NCBI GenBank assembly: GCA_027924645.1
Contig: BSBN01000233.1
Coordinates: forward strand, 10,248,501-10,312,500
Source: Cunninghamia lanceolata
Lineage: Eukaryota > Streptophyta > Pinopsida > Cupressales > Cupressaceae
Reading direction: 5' to 3'
DNA: 64,000 nucleotides
Under the pieces are notes generated by a model. The model saw nothing but the letters and a program-made list of their open reading frames with translations, was not told the DNA's origin and searched no databases. Below are positions 45,314 through 57,485 of this stretch, one piece after another (position 1 is the first letter of the stretch; each line of letters starts with the position of its first letter). A program made the translations under genes and the position numbers.

Positions 45314-46168
45314 AGGGAGATGGGTCTTTCCCAAAGCATTACTCATCTCCCATCCTTAGCCATTACAAAATTCGTCACTTTTACTAAACCCCAATTTAGA
45401 GTGACCAAAAGTGAGTTGCCCTAGGGCTTAGTAAGTCCAAATGGACCCTAGACCCTAGGGTTACCACCTAGGGTAAGTTTGGGACTCTAGAAAACACCTA
45501 GGGAGGTATAAAATCACTTTAAATGGCCCATAAAATAAAATAACACCAAATGGTGTCAATCAAACATAAATATACAACACATGATATAAATCAATTTTAA
45601 AGAGGGGTAACCAGGCCAAATAATTAAATCAAGCATGTACGAAAACATCATCCGATGAAATGTGATCCTCATCCCTCTTGGGAATGGATCAGTTTTACAG
45701 GGAATTACATATGTGTGAGAACTACCTCTGATTTCTCGTGGCCTTGGAATATAACCTGCGCAACTAGATCAAGTGGTCAATCACATCATGGATAAATCAT
45801 AGCTGAAGCAATAGAAATTAAAGTCATGTCATTGCATACAACATTAATCATTCACATCATAATTAAAATTACAATTGCATTTCCTATTTAATATCACATA
45901 ATCATTATCAAATGATAAATCTACATCATAACTCGTAATCACATCAATAATCATCATCAAATATATCTCACATGTCTAACATCATAATAGCATCAAAATA
46001 TGATCTAATCAAATCACCATATGACTAATCAATGCTAATCCAAAATCCAAAGATATAGTCTAGATCTACATAATGGAAACAATAGTCTCTAAATGTCTAA
46101 TAATGTCATCAACTATTATGTAAAACGATAAAAAATAGGGAGGTGAAAATAATCGGCCTCACAGATGT

Positions 46169-46666
46169 CGTCCAGACCCCTCCCCAAAGAAATGCATATG
46201 ACGACAACGTCATCCAGATATTCAACCTTTAGCATATTACCCTGCATTGATAAAGCATCTTGATGATGTAATCTAGACCTCCTCTTCAACAAAGGTCTTC
46301 ATGCCAATTACATCATCAAGATATTCATAAAACACATCCAGATTTTAAGTTAGCACCTGGATATTAGAAGTTAATATCCATGCGGATGACAACCCCTCCA
46401 TGTTGCGAAGGAAAATTTGATGGGTGCATCCGGATATCACATAGCCTATAGACCACTAAAGCTGACATCATGTTCCTTCTACGTGGCTGTGAGATGATGA
46501 TACATGGGCATCCAAATGCAGGTTGACCTCAACTTTGACTGTGGATACCTCCCTCATCTTGAGGAATTTCTACTTGATCCAAAAGGCAAAAGTGCTTAGA
46601 ATTTCCTCCTCTTTCATTTGGCAGGGGATATTCTCATTTTAAAATATGATCCAAATTTCATGATCC
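46169..46666 (+). repeat. Element B 3' LTR, second part, cut at element C
   Basis: Resumes the element B LTR after the solo LTR and aligns with about 33415-33910 of the 5' LTR. Similarity stops at catgatc; at 46667 a new TGTTG terminus begins. About 0.8 kb of the 5' LTR has no counterpart here. Confidence 0.7.
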
Positions 46667-47988
46667 TGTTGATGATTATTTTTACACATTCATAACAAAA
46701 GTTAAAATTCACAAAATGAACCTAAAATGTCTTGAAAGATATGAAGAAATCACTTAAGAGTTCTTAATCCCAAGTTTCCATATGGTCAGGTCTTGACCTT
46801 GTGGACAATTCAGCAGGTTGATGTGAAACTGTAATATTCAGGGGTCTTTACTTGATTTAAGGTGATCTGTGACTCACTGGACTCGAATTATGCAAATTGT
46901 TGTAAAGACAAACAAATTATTCATTCCTTTGCATAAATTTATTACTATATCACAAAGCTTTGTATGATTTATCATGAAATGAGCTTCTCTTTTCAAATTG
47001 ATATGAAAATTTCCAAATATTAACACAATTATGCATGCTCTTTTCAAATGTAAGAGAATTTCCTTAAAATCTCTTCCTTTGAGCTAATTATTTTAAATGT
47101 TTGGGGAAAAGTTAGAGAAATTCAAATTGAAAATCACTTTACTATAGGATCTAAATGCTTTGTTATCCACATTGTAAGAAATAAGTCAAACTTGATCAAA
47201 TCAATAGATTAAATCTCCAAATGTGAAGCCCTGAGTATTTTCATGAACACACATCCAAGATTGCAAGCTTTTAAAGAGGTAGTACATTCAAATATAAGTA
47301 AAAGTTAGAAAACACTCATAAAATAGATGCAGCATCCCATATTTACTTGTATTCAAAGTATACAGTCATGTATGGTTTACAATATATGAATAACTAGTTT
47401 GCTTCATTAATCAAATCAATAGAAAACTTACAAACGTCTTACAGATACAATAAGGAAGCTAGACATTCCATGCATTCCTCAATGTAGACACAGGCGACCT
47501 CCTTCTACTCTAAACTAAAATACTCCTCTATTTAAAATGTTTAAACAAATTACAAGTGCAAGCTATACTTCATAAATCCATGTGTAAGTAATATACAAAT
47601 AGCAAAGCCTCTTATATAGAGTTTGAAGCTGCGTTTCACTATGGCTACAAAACAATCTACGGTCAGGATCCATCTATTTTTAATCAAGGGTATACATTTG
47701 TCTCTAACCATTTCTCAAAATATCTTAATGGTATCTTTTCTGCCTCAAAGGATGCCATTAGAATCTTTTCAAAAATAAGATTCCCCTCCTTTGACTTCTA
47801 CTTTCCTATAGACTTTGCCCACAGATACCCTTTCACTTTGACTCTTTCAATAGTATTATTTGCTCCCTTTAACATTTTCCTACTCCTTCAAATATGTTTT
47901 GAAATTATTAATTACACCTTCTATAAAGGCGCAATCTCCTCCTAGACTCTTTGTCCATACATATTCCTGCATTGTGACCGTTTCTTTC
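46667..47988 (-). mobile_element. Element C: end of a large LTR on the minus strand
   Basis: A new TG terminus (TGTTGATGATT) interrupts the element B LTR. Read on the minus strand it is an LTR end ...aatcatcaaca, matching the last bases of element A LTRs (tcatcatcaaca). Weaker similarity in order and motif (a ggtca.g..ctgac block, a caggggtcttta block, attgtaaa..atacat) continues for several hundred bp. A minus-strand TATA (CTATATAAGAGG) lies at about 47610-47622, about 950 bp from the end as in element A. Element C is therefore inferred to be a diverged relative of element A. It is interrupted by element D at 47988 and continues at 63752. Confidence 0.5.
47690..47988 (-). pseudogene. C-terminal part of an ORF inside element C LTR
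   Basis: On the minus strand, from the element D junction down to about 47690, a Lys/Glu-rich reading (blocks such as ANNTIERVKVKGYLW and FEKILMASFEAEKI) is broken by several stops. It ends about 70 bp before the minus-strand TATA, the same relative place as the LTR gene of element A. It is read as the continuation of the ORF at 63752-64000. Confidence 0.35.
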
Positions 47989-49145
47989 TGTTAGGGATAA
48001 ATTGGATTTAAACAATGAATATGCAATGATAAACAATATCAAATACCCAAAACTCAATAGAATAGTGAACTAAGAAGATTAAAATCAAACAAGTAATGAA
48101 TCAACAAAGCAAACCTTCCTTAGATCAAAACTTCCATTGTTGCCTACCAAAAATCATCCTTGTGTGTATGAAAAGGGCCTTCAGTGAGTGCACTTCTTTG
48201 CTTTGTCAAGAATGTTGATTGAGAATGGCTATGGTGATATCGCAATGAAGAGGAGCTTCAAAACGAAGGTAGTAGTGCATAGTGTGTAGTAAAAAGTGTG
48301 ATCACAAGCAATGAAGGAATTGGTGCCAAAGGCGCACTGTAATTCCTACAGAGTAACAATACTTAAAGGTTGGATGATTTGAAATGGAGGAACATGGTTC
48401 AATTTATAGACTTGGGAGAATGAAGATCAATGATATAGAAGACTTGAGAAGATCAACGGTATAGAATGGATGAGGAACGTGCAACGAATAAGAAGAAGAC
48501 AAGTGTCACACAACAGCTATTTTATTTGAGTTAATCACTTTATTTTCTAAAGATAAGACATGCTTTTCATAAATTAGAAAGTGTTTTTCTAATTTAAGAG
48601 ATATTGATCAAAACAAGGTTGATTGAATAGATAACTCAACTTAAGATTTGCTTTTGCATGATTTGAGAGAAATTAAATAATAAATTATTCAATTTTGTGT
48701 GCATGGAGAAGAAGACTTATTTTTAGAAGATTTGGAAGATATTTGAAAAATTAGAAGATAAGCAAGCAAATTAAATAAATAAATTTATTTAATTGACTTG
48801 CACATGATTTTGGAAGAATAATAAAATAATTGATTTATTTTATTTTAGGAAACTGAAAGAATTTAAATAAATTTGATTTGACTTATTCAAATTTGGAAGA
48901 ATGAATTTGATTCAATTAAATAATTGGGAATTATTTAATTGTTTGGAAGAATTTAATTCAATAAGGGATTTTATTTAATTTTGACTTTAGAAGAGGTAAT
49001 TAAATATTTTGATATTTAATTAACTTAGAGGAATGTGAATCAAATAAATAAATTTGTTTATTTATTTATTGATAGAAGAGTTAGAAGGGAATAAATATTA
49101 AGAATATTTATTTAGAACAAATCATGTCATTTTTAGGCATATACA
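47989..49145 (-). repeat. 3' LTR of element D (1,157 bp)
   Basis: Very similar to 62591-63746, with differences every 30-60 bp by eye. The second half (48769-49112) holds at least six AT-rich palindromes: 48769-48794 and 48914-48940 (12-bp arms), 48820-48844, 49043-49066 and 49090-49112 (10-bp arms), and 48997-49022 (11-bp arms). They are separated by ggaaga-type purine spacers. Confidence 0.85.
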
Positions 49146-49160
49146 TTTTGCCCCTCTTTG
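49146..49160 (-). other. Polypurine tract of element D
   Basis: The + strand ttttgcccctctttg reads CAAAGAGGGGCAAAA on the minus strand, directly against the 3' LTR. This is the expected plus-strand primer. Confidence 0.7.
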
Positions 49161-51313
49161 ATGCAATGCAGTTTATGGTGTTGCTTCAAAGAATAGATAG
49201 TCTGATAATGATACATGCCCTAGTTTGCCCCTGGTACAGGTTATGACGATAGGATGCCCCCTCGAGAGATTGGACAAGAAGAAGGCAGAAGGATGAGAGA
49301 CAGACAATCTCATGAAGAAGGATGAAAAATAGGTTAGGATGAAGAAAGAGCTGAATGATACATGGTGCAAGATAGAATGATAACACACACAAGCAAGTAA
49401 GCAAGTATGCACAAATGATACAAGAAAAAACAAAGTACTGCCCCTGTCAAATGGTAAACCAACGATATACTGATAACGATATACGACAGTGTTGTCATGG
49501 CGGGGAACGATATATCCCTAGACCATGGCAGGCATGTTGTCATGGCGGGGAATGATAGATCCCTAGAGAAAACATGAAGGATAATGTCTAGTTTCAAGAA
49601 AATGGAACATGTCGTGTAAGACGTGTGTGTTGGTCTGATTTCGACAATGTTACATCTTGTATAAGACAATTGATTGATTATAATTGATCGAGTTGGTTTA
49701 CGACCAGACAAGGATCAAGACCACTGATTATGATTGGATCATTTGACAAGATTGACTTGAATCAATTGGTATGGATTAAGGATGGACTTGCATTTGAATC
49801 ACTACTCGAGTTGACCAAATTGAGAAGAATGGACTACAATGATAGATAGAATATTGATTGATAGAAGAATGACTCAATAGAAGGAATCACAAGCTTTTAT
49901 CTTGTATTGTTACTTTGCATTGATTGGATCTTTTATTGTATGGGATATGGATGTATGGATGTGCAAATGGATGTATAATGGATGGATTTGACTTTGACAT
50001 CTTGATGGTGCAAGTATTTTGAAGTGCCTATTTCATCATTGGGCAATTTTTTTTTTTGGTACTTTTTTTGAAATGTTGTAAGTTAATACAAACATCTAGA
50101 TATAATTGAACCAAGATGACCTGAGCATTGCTTACATGGATTTTTCTTTAGCAAGCTAATAGAATCATCAAGGTATAATTGAACCGAGATGACCTGAGTA
50201 TTTCTTGCGTATCAACAAACAAGGATTGCCCCCGTTCATGTTAGACCTTTGGATGTCCTCGATGATTTTTACTGATCATGTCTTTAGAAAAGGCTTCACA
50301 TTACTAAAGATTAATCCACAAATAGCAAACAAAGAAATAATCATGCCCCCATCATAGCATCTCTAGCTTTTGGCATCCTCGAGTAGCATAGAAAGGCATG
50401 ATAGCAAAAATCAAGACTCGGTGTTTTAACCGTGTTTCCTATCCACAAAACATTTTTGCATTTAGATGTGTTTATTTCTTGCCATAATTTGAGTAAAATC
50501 ATTTAGAAGGCCTTAGGTGTTTTCTACTTTTCTTTGGATAGGTTAACATGTTGCATTAAAATTTCTTCTTGAAGAGCAGCTTTGCTTGTGTTTCCTTGCC
50601 TGGTGAGAGAATTCCACAATCCTTATTGGTGAAACGGACCCTAAGGGACTGACCTAGTGCCTTGGTGGATCATTAATAAATGGCCTTGCCTACGTGACAA
50701 CGCAGAGGCAACGTAGTTCAGGGTAAACCCTAACGGACCTAAGACCTAGGCAGTAGAAAGTGGAGGTAGACTTGGATAGATAGAAGGACTAGACATGGCA
50801 TGGATGGAACAATGGAGCCTCAGGGGCGCATTAGAATAATGGCATTGCCTATGTGATGATGCAGAGGCAACGTAGTTCATGAATTTGGACCATGGATACC
50901 AACGAGAGACACTATGCTAGATTGATAGGATAGGTATGATATGGGATAAAACCTTGGTTGACAAGGCTAACAAAGAGATAGAGTATCAAGCCATGATAGG
51001 TTACTGTCAAGATTTTTTTTATGGGATAGACATGGGTCGAATGGGACACAAGGAAGAATGGACTCAAGGTGATTGGTTTCCCAAAGATGGAGAAGGCAGT
51101 TTATCACAAGTAACACCTGTTTACCAGGTTTTCACCACTTGTTTTTATTTGCACGAAAAGCTAGAAAGTATACATGACGCCTGATTACTAGGTTTTCATC
51201 ATGATACCTATCCCAGGTGCCTGTTTGCCAGGTTTTCACCAATGGATGATTTTTTTGTACTTTTCTTTTTTTTTTATTTTTTTTATTTTATGCCCCCTTA
51301 CATTAGGGTTCTC
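49161..51313 (-). other. Element D 3' untranslated region with short duplications
   Basis: About 2.15 kb without a supported ORF. Direct duplications: ttgtcatggcggggaa at 49490 and 49539; the block gcagaggcaacgtagttca at about 50702 and 50860; tataattgaaccragatgacctgag at about 50100 and 50171; ccaggttttcacca at about 51123 and 51226. Long 3' regions with small repeats are common in Ogre-like elements. Confidence 0.55.
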
Positions 51314-52380
51314 CTAGGTATAGAACCAACGAAGATGCATGCTATTGATTGGGTCATTGAATAGCTCACCCTTTGCTATTGCTAACTGATATGCCCTTGA
51401 TCCATAAGTAGCTACAATTACATAAGGCCCAAGCCAGTTGGGTTTGAACTTGCCCTTCTTTTCCCTATCCTATTGATTGCGGGGATTTTCCTTAAGGACC
51501 AGATCTCCAACTTTGAAGACTCTTGGGTGAACTTTATGGTTATAGCTTCTTGAAATCATTTGTTGGTATGCTTTGAGAAGGTCAAAGGCTTTCTGTCTCC
51601 TTTCCTCTAGCAACTCTAGTTCTTGCAATCTCAAGACTCTGTATTCTTCATCTGATATGAGACCTTTTAACGACACCCTAAGAGATGCTAATTCGACCTC
51701 TATGGGAAGGATGGCTTATGAGCAATAGACAAGGGAGTAAGGTGTAGCACCTATGGGAATGCATATACTGGTTCTATAGGCCCACAAAGTAGGATTGAGT
51801 TGGATGTGCCAATCATGGCCACCATTGTTGACTATTTTCTTGAGGAGTTTCAAGATGGTCTTGTTGGATGCTTCAGCTTGACCATTGCCTTAGGGGTAAT
51901 AGGGTGTGGAGAAATGGTGTTGGATTTTGAATCGGTCATAGAGTTCTTGGACATCCTAGTTTTTGAAGGGTCTTCTATTATCTGTGATAATGGATGAAGG
52001 AATTCTGTATCTGTAGATGAGGTAATTCAGGATAAATGAGGATATTTACTTACCTGTGACAGTGGTGAGGGGAATGGCTTCAATCCACTTGGTAAAGTAC
52101 TCAGTGGTGGTTATGATGAATTTGTGGTTGTTGGATGAGGGTGGATGGATCTTTCCCACAAGGTCAAGCCCCCATTGGCAAAAGGGCCAAGGTGTCATTA
52201 AAGGTCTCAACTCTTGAGCTAGTGCATGTATCAGGTTCCCATGTATTTGGCACTGCTTGCACTTCTTGACAAACTGATATGAATTTGTTTCCATGTTCGG
52301 CCAATAATAACCCAAACGCATGAGTTTCTTGGCTAAGGAAGGACTGCTAGAGTGTGTTTCGCAAATCCCTTCGTGCACGT
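51314..52380 (-). pseudogene. pol: Element D integrase
   Basis: Read on the minus strand. The zinc-binding part is HEGICETH...CKQCQ, followed by the core with CQWGLDLVGKI (Asp), ITDNRRPF (Asp) and GNGQAEASNK (Glu), so the triad survives. The C-terminal part (51470-51676) runs through DLVLKENP to a TAG at 51314-51316. Stops at about 52046 and a few others split it. Confidence 0.75.
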
Positions 52381-52654
52381 CTTGTAAGGCAGTTAGGGAT
52401 TCTTCTCATTCTAAACAACAGAGTAAAGTACCATCTAGACCACATCGGTATAGGGTATCGGCAATAATAGTATAGCGAAAGGTTTGGCATATAAAGGTTC
52501 ATCATTGGTTTGAAGATAGGTCAGTGGGAGGGTGTTGTCCTTTAGGTAAGTATAAATCATACCATACCAAGGTGAATCAGATCCAACTAAAAGGCATATG
52601 GTATGGTTCTCTGGAAGATCATAAGCTAGTTGTCGAATAGTTTCTACTAAGATC

Positions 52655-53060
52655 TCATACTATGACTCATTGTCTGGTATCTCAAGAAGAGAGGCAATGG
52701 TTGCCATGGCATCTACTACTTTATTCTCAATCTGAGGTATCTGCTCAAAAGAGATGATCACAAAGTGTTCCTTAAAGTCATCGACCATCCACTTATAAGG
52801 GACAAGCTTTTCATCTTTGGTTTGGTAATCATCATTGACCTGATTTATCACTAGTTGAGAATCACCATAGACATCTAGCTCTTTGATTTTCCACTCTATT
52901 GCCATCTTGATACCAATGACTAAGGCTTCATATTCTGCTATGTTGTTGGTGCATGGGAATAGCAAAATGTAAGACTTCGGAATGGTGTCACCATGAGGAG
53001 TTACAAATAAGATTCCTGCCCCCGATCCATGGTTTGTGTAGGACCCATCGAAGTAGATCT
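52655..53060 (-). pseudogene. pol: Element D extra RNase H domain
   Basis: Blocks FPCTNNIAEYEALVIG (Glu) and DVYGDSQLVINQV (Asp) identify the additional RNase H of Tat-clade elements. It is in the usual position between RT-RNase H and integrase, unlike elements A and B. Confidence 0.7.
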
Positions 53061-53061
53061 T

Positions 53062-53560
53062 CTAGGAATGTTTTGAGATGTTGAATAAGGATTCATCTGG
53101 AAAGTCAAATTGCATTGGTGTGGTGTCCTGTAGTGGTGCATCTACTAACTGATCAGTAATGACTTGCCCTTTGATAGCTTTTCTATCTACATACTCAATG
53201 TTGTATTCACTTAGGAGCATTACCCATTTGGCTAGGCGACCTATGAGAGCTACTTTCCTTCGTAGGTATTTCAGTGGATCTATTTTTACAATAAGTTTGA
53301 CTAGATGTGCAAGCATATAATGTCAGAGTTTTTAGGAAGGAAAAACTACTGCAAGACATGATCTTTCTATCTTTGAGTATTGCAACTCATAGCCCACTAA
53401 TGTGTGACTGATATAGTAGATGGCTCTCTCTTTATTCTCATAGTCTTGTTGTGCTAGAAGAGTCCCAAGAGTTGTAGGTGTAGCAGATATGTATAGTATC
53501 AATGGTTTCCCTTGGATAGGAGGCACGAGAATAGGTGGATTCATAAGGTACTCTTTTAGT
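53062..53560 (-). pseudogene. pol: Element D RT-linked RNase H
   Basis: NPPILVPPIQGKPLILYISATPTTLGTLLAQ and, in the next ORF, KWVMLLSEYNIEYVDRKAIKGQ are the start and end of the Ty3 RNase H. A frameshift or stop near 53325 separates them. Confidence 0.7.
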
Positions 53561-53599
53561 TTGTTGAATGCCTCTTCACATCTCTCATCCCATCTGAAT

Positions 53600-54600
53600 G
53601 GTTGGCACTTGTCTGCCAGCTATGATATGAATCTACGGATTGCTTGTAGCTTGCCTTGTAGTGATCTTAGTTGTGTAAGAGTTTTGGGTGGTGGCATGTC
53701 CGTGATAGCCTTGACTTTGGCAGGGTCCACCTTTATTCCATTTGCTGATACAATAAAGCCTAAAAGCTTGCCTGAGGTGACTCCAAACACACATTTCTTT
53801 GGGTTCAACCTAACTTTGAATTGCTCTAATCTCTGAAAGACTTTCTCTAACACATCTAGATGTGATTCCCTTGTGAGTGACTTTGCTAGGATATCATCTA
53901 CATAATCTTCCATTGTTATGTGCATCATGTCATGAAATATAGTGGTCATAGCATGCTGATATGTGGCTCCTGCATTCTTTAGCCCAAATGGTATGACACT
54001 ATAGCAAAAGGTGCCCCATGGACAAGTAAAAGATGTCTTGTGTTGTTCTTTGGGTGCTATCCTAATTTGATTATATCCTAAGAATCCATCCATGAGAGAT
54101 AGCATGGTATGTCTTGCTGTCAAGTCGACTATGATATCTATATTTGGCAATGGAAAATCATCCTTGCGGAAAGTTTTGTTTAGATCTCTAAAATCATTGC
54201 ATAATCAAACTCTGCCATCTGGTTTGGACACTGGTACAATGTTGAATATCCATTTTGGATAGTCTATTGCTCTGATAAATCCCACATCCAACAACTTCTT
54301 CAGTTCTTCTTTGACCAATAGTGCTATATGTGGATGCATCTTTCTAAGCTTTTGTTTGACAGGTTTCACACCTAGATCTAGTGAAAGATGATGCAAGATC
54401 AAGTTTGGGTCTAGACCTGGCATGTCTGCATATGACCAAGTGAAGTTGCCTCTCTTTTTCTTGAAGAATGGTACAAACTTGGTTTTTTCTGGTGGAGTAA
54501 GAGATTTAGCAAAGTGAATGATCTTAGGTTGTTCCTCTGTTCCAATGTTAACTGGCTCTGTGGGTTCCACAACAATCTGAGACTTCTCCTAGTGAATGTC
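53600..54600 (-). pseudogene. pol: Element D reverse transcriptase
   Basis: A long ORF (54570-54205) covers the upstream region and the start of the fingers; a second (54150-53620) covers MDGFLGYNQI, FGLKNAGATYQ and the catalytic YVDDIL, then FIVSANGI. The YxDD motif is intact. A single break near 54200 separates them. Confidence 0.8.
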
Positions 54601-55925
54601 ATTGGGGAGAGTGTCAAGACTTCCATCATTAGGTGCCACAGTTGGGTTTTCACCTTTGGATGCATCCTTTCTTTTTACTATTTTGGGATCTGACACTACT
54701 ACAGAATAGTTTTCACCGTTAGATCTAGTTTTGATTTTTATATTTTTGCAACTGGAAGGCTTGGCACCCTCTCCAAAATAAGCCACGGTATTAAGTTTAA
54801 TAGCAAAACCAGCTCTATGATCTCATTTGGGTAGGTGGTCCCTAAGTTCCATGTAGTCAATATAAGCATTGTTGTTTTGGAACATGTCTAGTTGAGAAGT
54901 TCCTCATAGATCCTAGTCAATGTGCTCAGGATGCACAAGGGGGAGGGAGTCAGAGGATAGATCTAATTCATTGATAGTTTGAATGGTTATACTAGGAGTA
55001 TTGGGAGGGGGGTGTTCGGGATGGTACTTTCCTCCAAATTGTTTATTACGATAGAACTTGAACCCTCCTCGAAAGTTGTATTCTCAGAGATAGGCAAATC
55101 AGACTCTAGTGGTCTATTCGGTAGCGTTTTTCCCTCATGGTAGGGGCTATAAGTTTGAATGGTATCGCATTCTTTGTCATCATAGGAATGCTCTGTCATC
55201 TCATCCCACTCATACTCATTGGAGTCTATATCACTGTCCACTTGAAGTGTATGTATCATTTCTACTAGACAAGCATTTTCTTTGGCCTTGCCCTTGCCTT
55301 TGTATCCTAGGCCATTTGTATTTCTAGCCAATGAGGATGAAGAAGGTTGAATGGGTTCTATGATTCCTTCTTTTCTTAGGATGATAGGGCCTTGTCCTTC
55401 ATAACCCATTCAGTGTAGGATGGCTTCTCCTCATCCATAGATTTCTGTTGGGAGCCTAGGAGGTTCTTGTTATATGTTCTCTTCTTCTTTGGTATAAATC
55501 CATTGTAGGACATCTCTATCTTCTGTTTCATCAGATAAGGTCCCCCATTTGACAAAGGGAGCTGTGGGAGGTATAGGAGGAGCAGATGGCTTTACAAAAT
55601 TCTTAGGGTAACCAAAGGATCTAGGAGATAAAGGATTCTTGGCTAGATTGAGGCTGTGCTCGATGGAGTATTCCCCAACTCCAATTTCTTTGATAGTAAT
55701 TTTCTACTCTTTGGGCCTTGATGAGGAAGTTTCAGAGGTATGGTCTTGCTATGGGGTAGGGAATGCAGATGCTTTATTATTTGGTATGATGCAATTGGGT
55801 TTTGAAAGGATAGAGTTGCAATGCTGGAAGGGGTCAGGGTCTCCTTGGATGGTGACCTGTTTGCCATTATGTGGGAATTTTAAGCATTGGTAATAAGTAG
55901 AGGGCACAACTTTCATGGCATGAAT
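54601..55925 (-). pseudogene. pol: Element D pol linker with G-patch-like segment
   Basis: Between protease and RT. At about 55400 the minus strand reads MGYEGQGPIILRKEGI, similar to the G-patch-like MGY.pG.GLG..GI segment of Tat/Ogre polyproteins. The rest is an acidic, low-complexity linker with several stops. Some Ogre elements have an intron here; I see no convincing splice pair. Confidence 0.5.
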
Positions 55926-56396
55926 CTATGGTCTCCCTAGGAGAATATTATAGGTGAGCTCCCTATCTAGGACTTGGTACACAACATATTTTATGATAGG
56001 TCTCACTTGTATGGGTAATACCATTGTTCCCTTTGTAGTTTTCTCCTCTTCATCATAGGCTTTGATAGTAATCTTCTTCCTTGGATCGACAGTATTTTCG
56101 GAGAACCCCAATGTAAGGACTAGCTTTAACGTGCAAATATTTAAACCGACTCCACCATCAATGAGAACCCTCTTGATGCGGTGCTTGTGGATGAAGGCGA
56201 TGATATGTAGAGGGGTGTTATGGGGTTGAGACATAGAGAGGTGATCTTGCTCGGTAAATGATATGGTACTTGAGGAGCTCAGATTACCTACCATGGCCTG
56301 AAACTTCTCTTGGGCCAAGTTAGTGGGGATGGTGGTTTCCACTAAGACTTTATTAAGAATCTCCTTATGTGAAGGAGATAGATGCAACAACTCCAA
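55926..56396 (-). pseudogene. pol: Element D aspartic protease
   Basis: The active-site segment VLIDGGVGLNICTL has DGG in place of the usual DSG/DTG and closely follows the Tat/Ogre pattern (LIDGGSGLNI). YNILLGRP marks the end of the domain. The N-terminal 70 residues are linker from gag. Confidence 0.75.
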
Positions 56397-56420
56397 GATA
56401 GAAATGTGGGTCAGAGTCTT

Positions 56421-57480
56421 CTATAGTTGGTCTATGACATTATACGGATCGAAGTTAGACTGAGAAGGTGACGACCTTGGAGGGACTGTATTCAACGTGA
56501 CTTCACCACTACGAGTAATGATACTACAACCAGTTCTGTTAGGTTCTAATTGTTGATTAGGCGTGACCACATTGATTTGTGGAACATGCTTGGATAGGCA
56601 ATTGATGGTATAGTCGAATGGCACACTTGCATAGTTGGCATTACTATTCCCACTATTCTGATTTGGCATGTTGTGGTTGTTGTTGTTGTTATCATTGTTT
56701 TTGTTGCCATGGTTGTTGTTGCCATTGTTGTTATTGTCCTGGTTGTTATTGTTATTGTAGTTATTGCCATGGTTGTTATTGTTGTTATACAGCTTGTCAT
56801 GATTGAGAAGTGGGTCCATGTAAGCCACATGTGTCTCATTGGAGGTATGTTGTTGGGTTCCTCCTTGATTTTGATCAAGCACATCTTGGATAACATGTTT
56901 GAGACAGATACAATTGTTGGTAGTATGTCCCCTTCCTCTATGATACTCACAATAGTCAGTGTCTTTCCAATAGGGAGGTTTGATGATAGGCTCATAATCA
57001 CTTGTTGGCAATAGAGAGATTTCATTGTTAACCAATAACTTCCATAATGCGGATTCTTGAGACTCACACAATGGTGTGAACTTTCACCTTGGATTTGCAC
57101 TGAACCATGGTCTTGGCTCCCGAGAGAATGACCAGTTGGGCGTAACATTGCTTGCTTCTCCTTTGAGAGTGAATATGGGTTGTTGCTTGGGAGCCGCCAC
57201 CTTGGTGTTGACTACTCCATCGTTGACAACATTCTTGTTCTTGGTCCAAAACTTTGACTTGTCAGTCATATAGTTGGAGGTTGGTGTGTCCTTGTATAAC
57301 TTGATTTGCCCCTTGGTGATCATAGTTTTTTTGATAAACAATCCCATTTCGATGACTTTTGAGAATGATGTAGGGCATTGTATTTGTATTTGATAGCCAA
57401 GATCGGTGTTGAGGTTATGGACAAACATCTCCATTAGTTGCTTCTCAAGTACATCGTATGAGTACTTGCTTGCTAGTTGT
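56421..57480 (-). pseudogene. gag: Element D gag C-terminus with zinc knuckle and poly-Asn
   Basis: The knuckle CEYHRGRGHTTNNC is CX2HX4HX4C, as in element A. It is followed by a run of about 40 residues dominated by Asn (56680-56800), encoded by an imperfect trinucleotide expansion. Two ORFs (57434-57084 and 57071-56421) in different frames cover this part, so a shift lies near 57080. Confidence 0.7.
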
Positions 57481-57485
57481 CTCCA

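Larger units (their letters stand above)
41499..46163. mobile_element. 4,665-bp giant solo LTR inside element B 3' LTR
   Basis: It starts TGTCATGCCC and ends GGCCTCACA, and is flanked by a perfect 5-bp duplication GATGT (41494-41498 and 46164-46168). The element B LTR continues directly on both sides. No second copy of either end occurs inside, and no gag, pol, primer site or purine tract is seen, so a solo LTR (or an LTR-less-looking non-autonomous insert) is the best call. It contains microsatellites and a cluster of GC-rich palindromes but no supported ORF. Orientation is not established. Confidence 0.75.
32916..46666 (+). mobile_element. Element B: decayed Ty3 retrotransposon, 3' LTR split and truncated
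   Basis: The LTR start TGTTGACCCATTTTCC occurs at 32916 and 40983, with about 1 kb of clear similarity after each. Between them lie gag, protease, RNase H, RT, RNase H and integrase remnants on the + strand. The 3' LTR is split by a solo LTR (41499-46163) and ends at 46666, where element C begins, so about 0.8 kb of its end is missing or outside the window. Many stops and shifts in pol, and LTR differences of several percent by eye, mark it as old. Domain order matches element A. Confidence 0.8.

Noticed and set aside
45079..45387. Overlapping ORFs of 79-90 codons on both strands
   Set aside because: They lie in the palindrome cluster, where symmetric sequence produces open frames on both strands; no family resemblance.
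56618..57014. Cys- and Val-rich + strand ORFs opposite the poly-Asn tract
   Set aside because: They are antisense shadows of the Asn repeat in element D gag.
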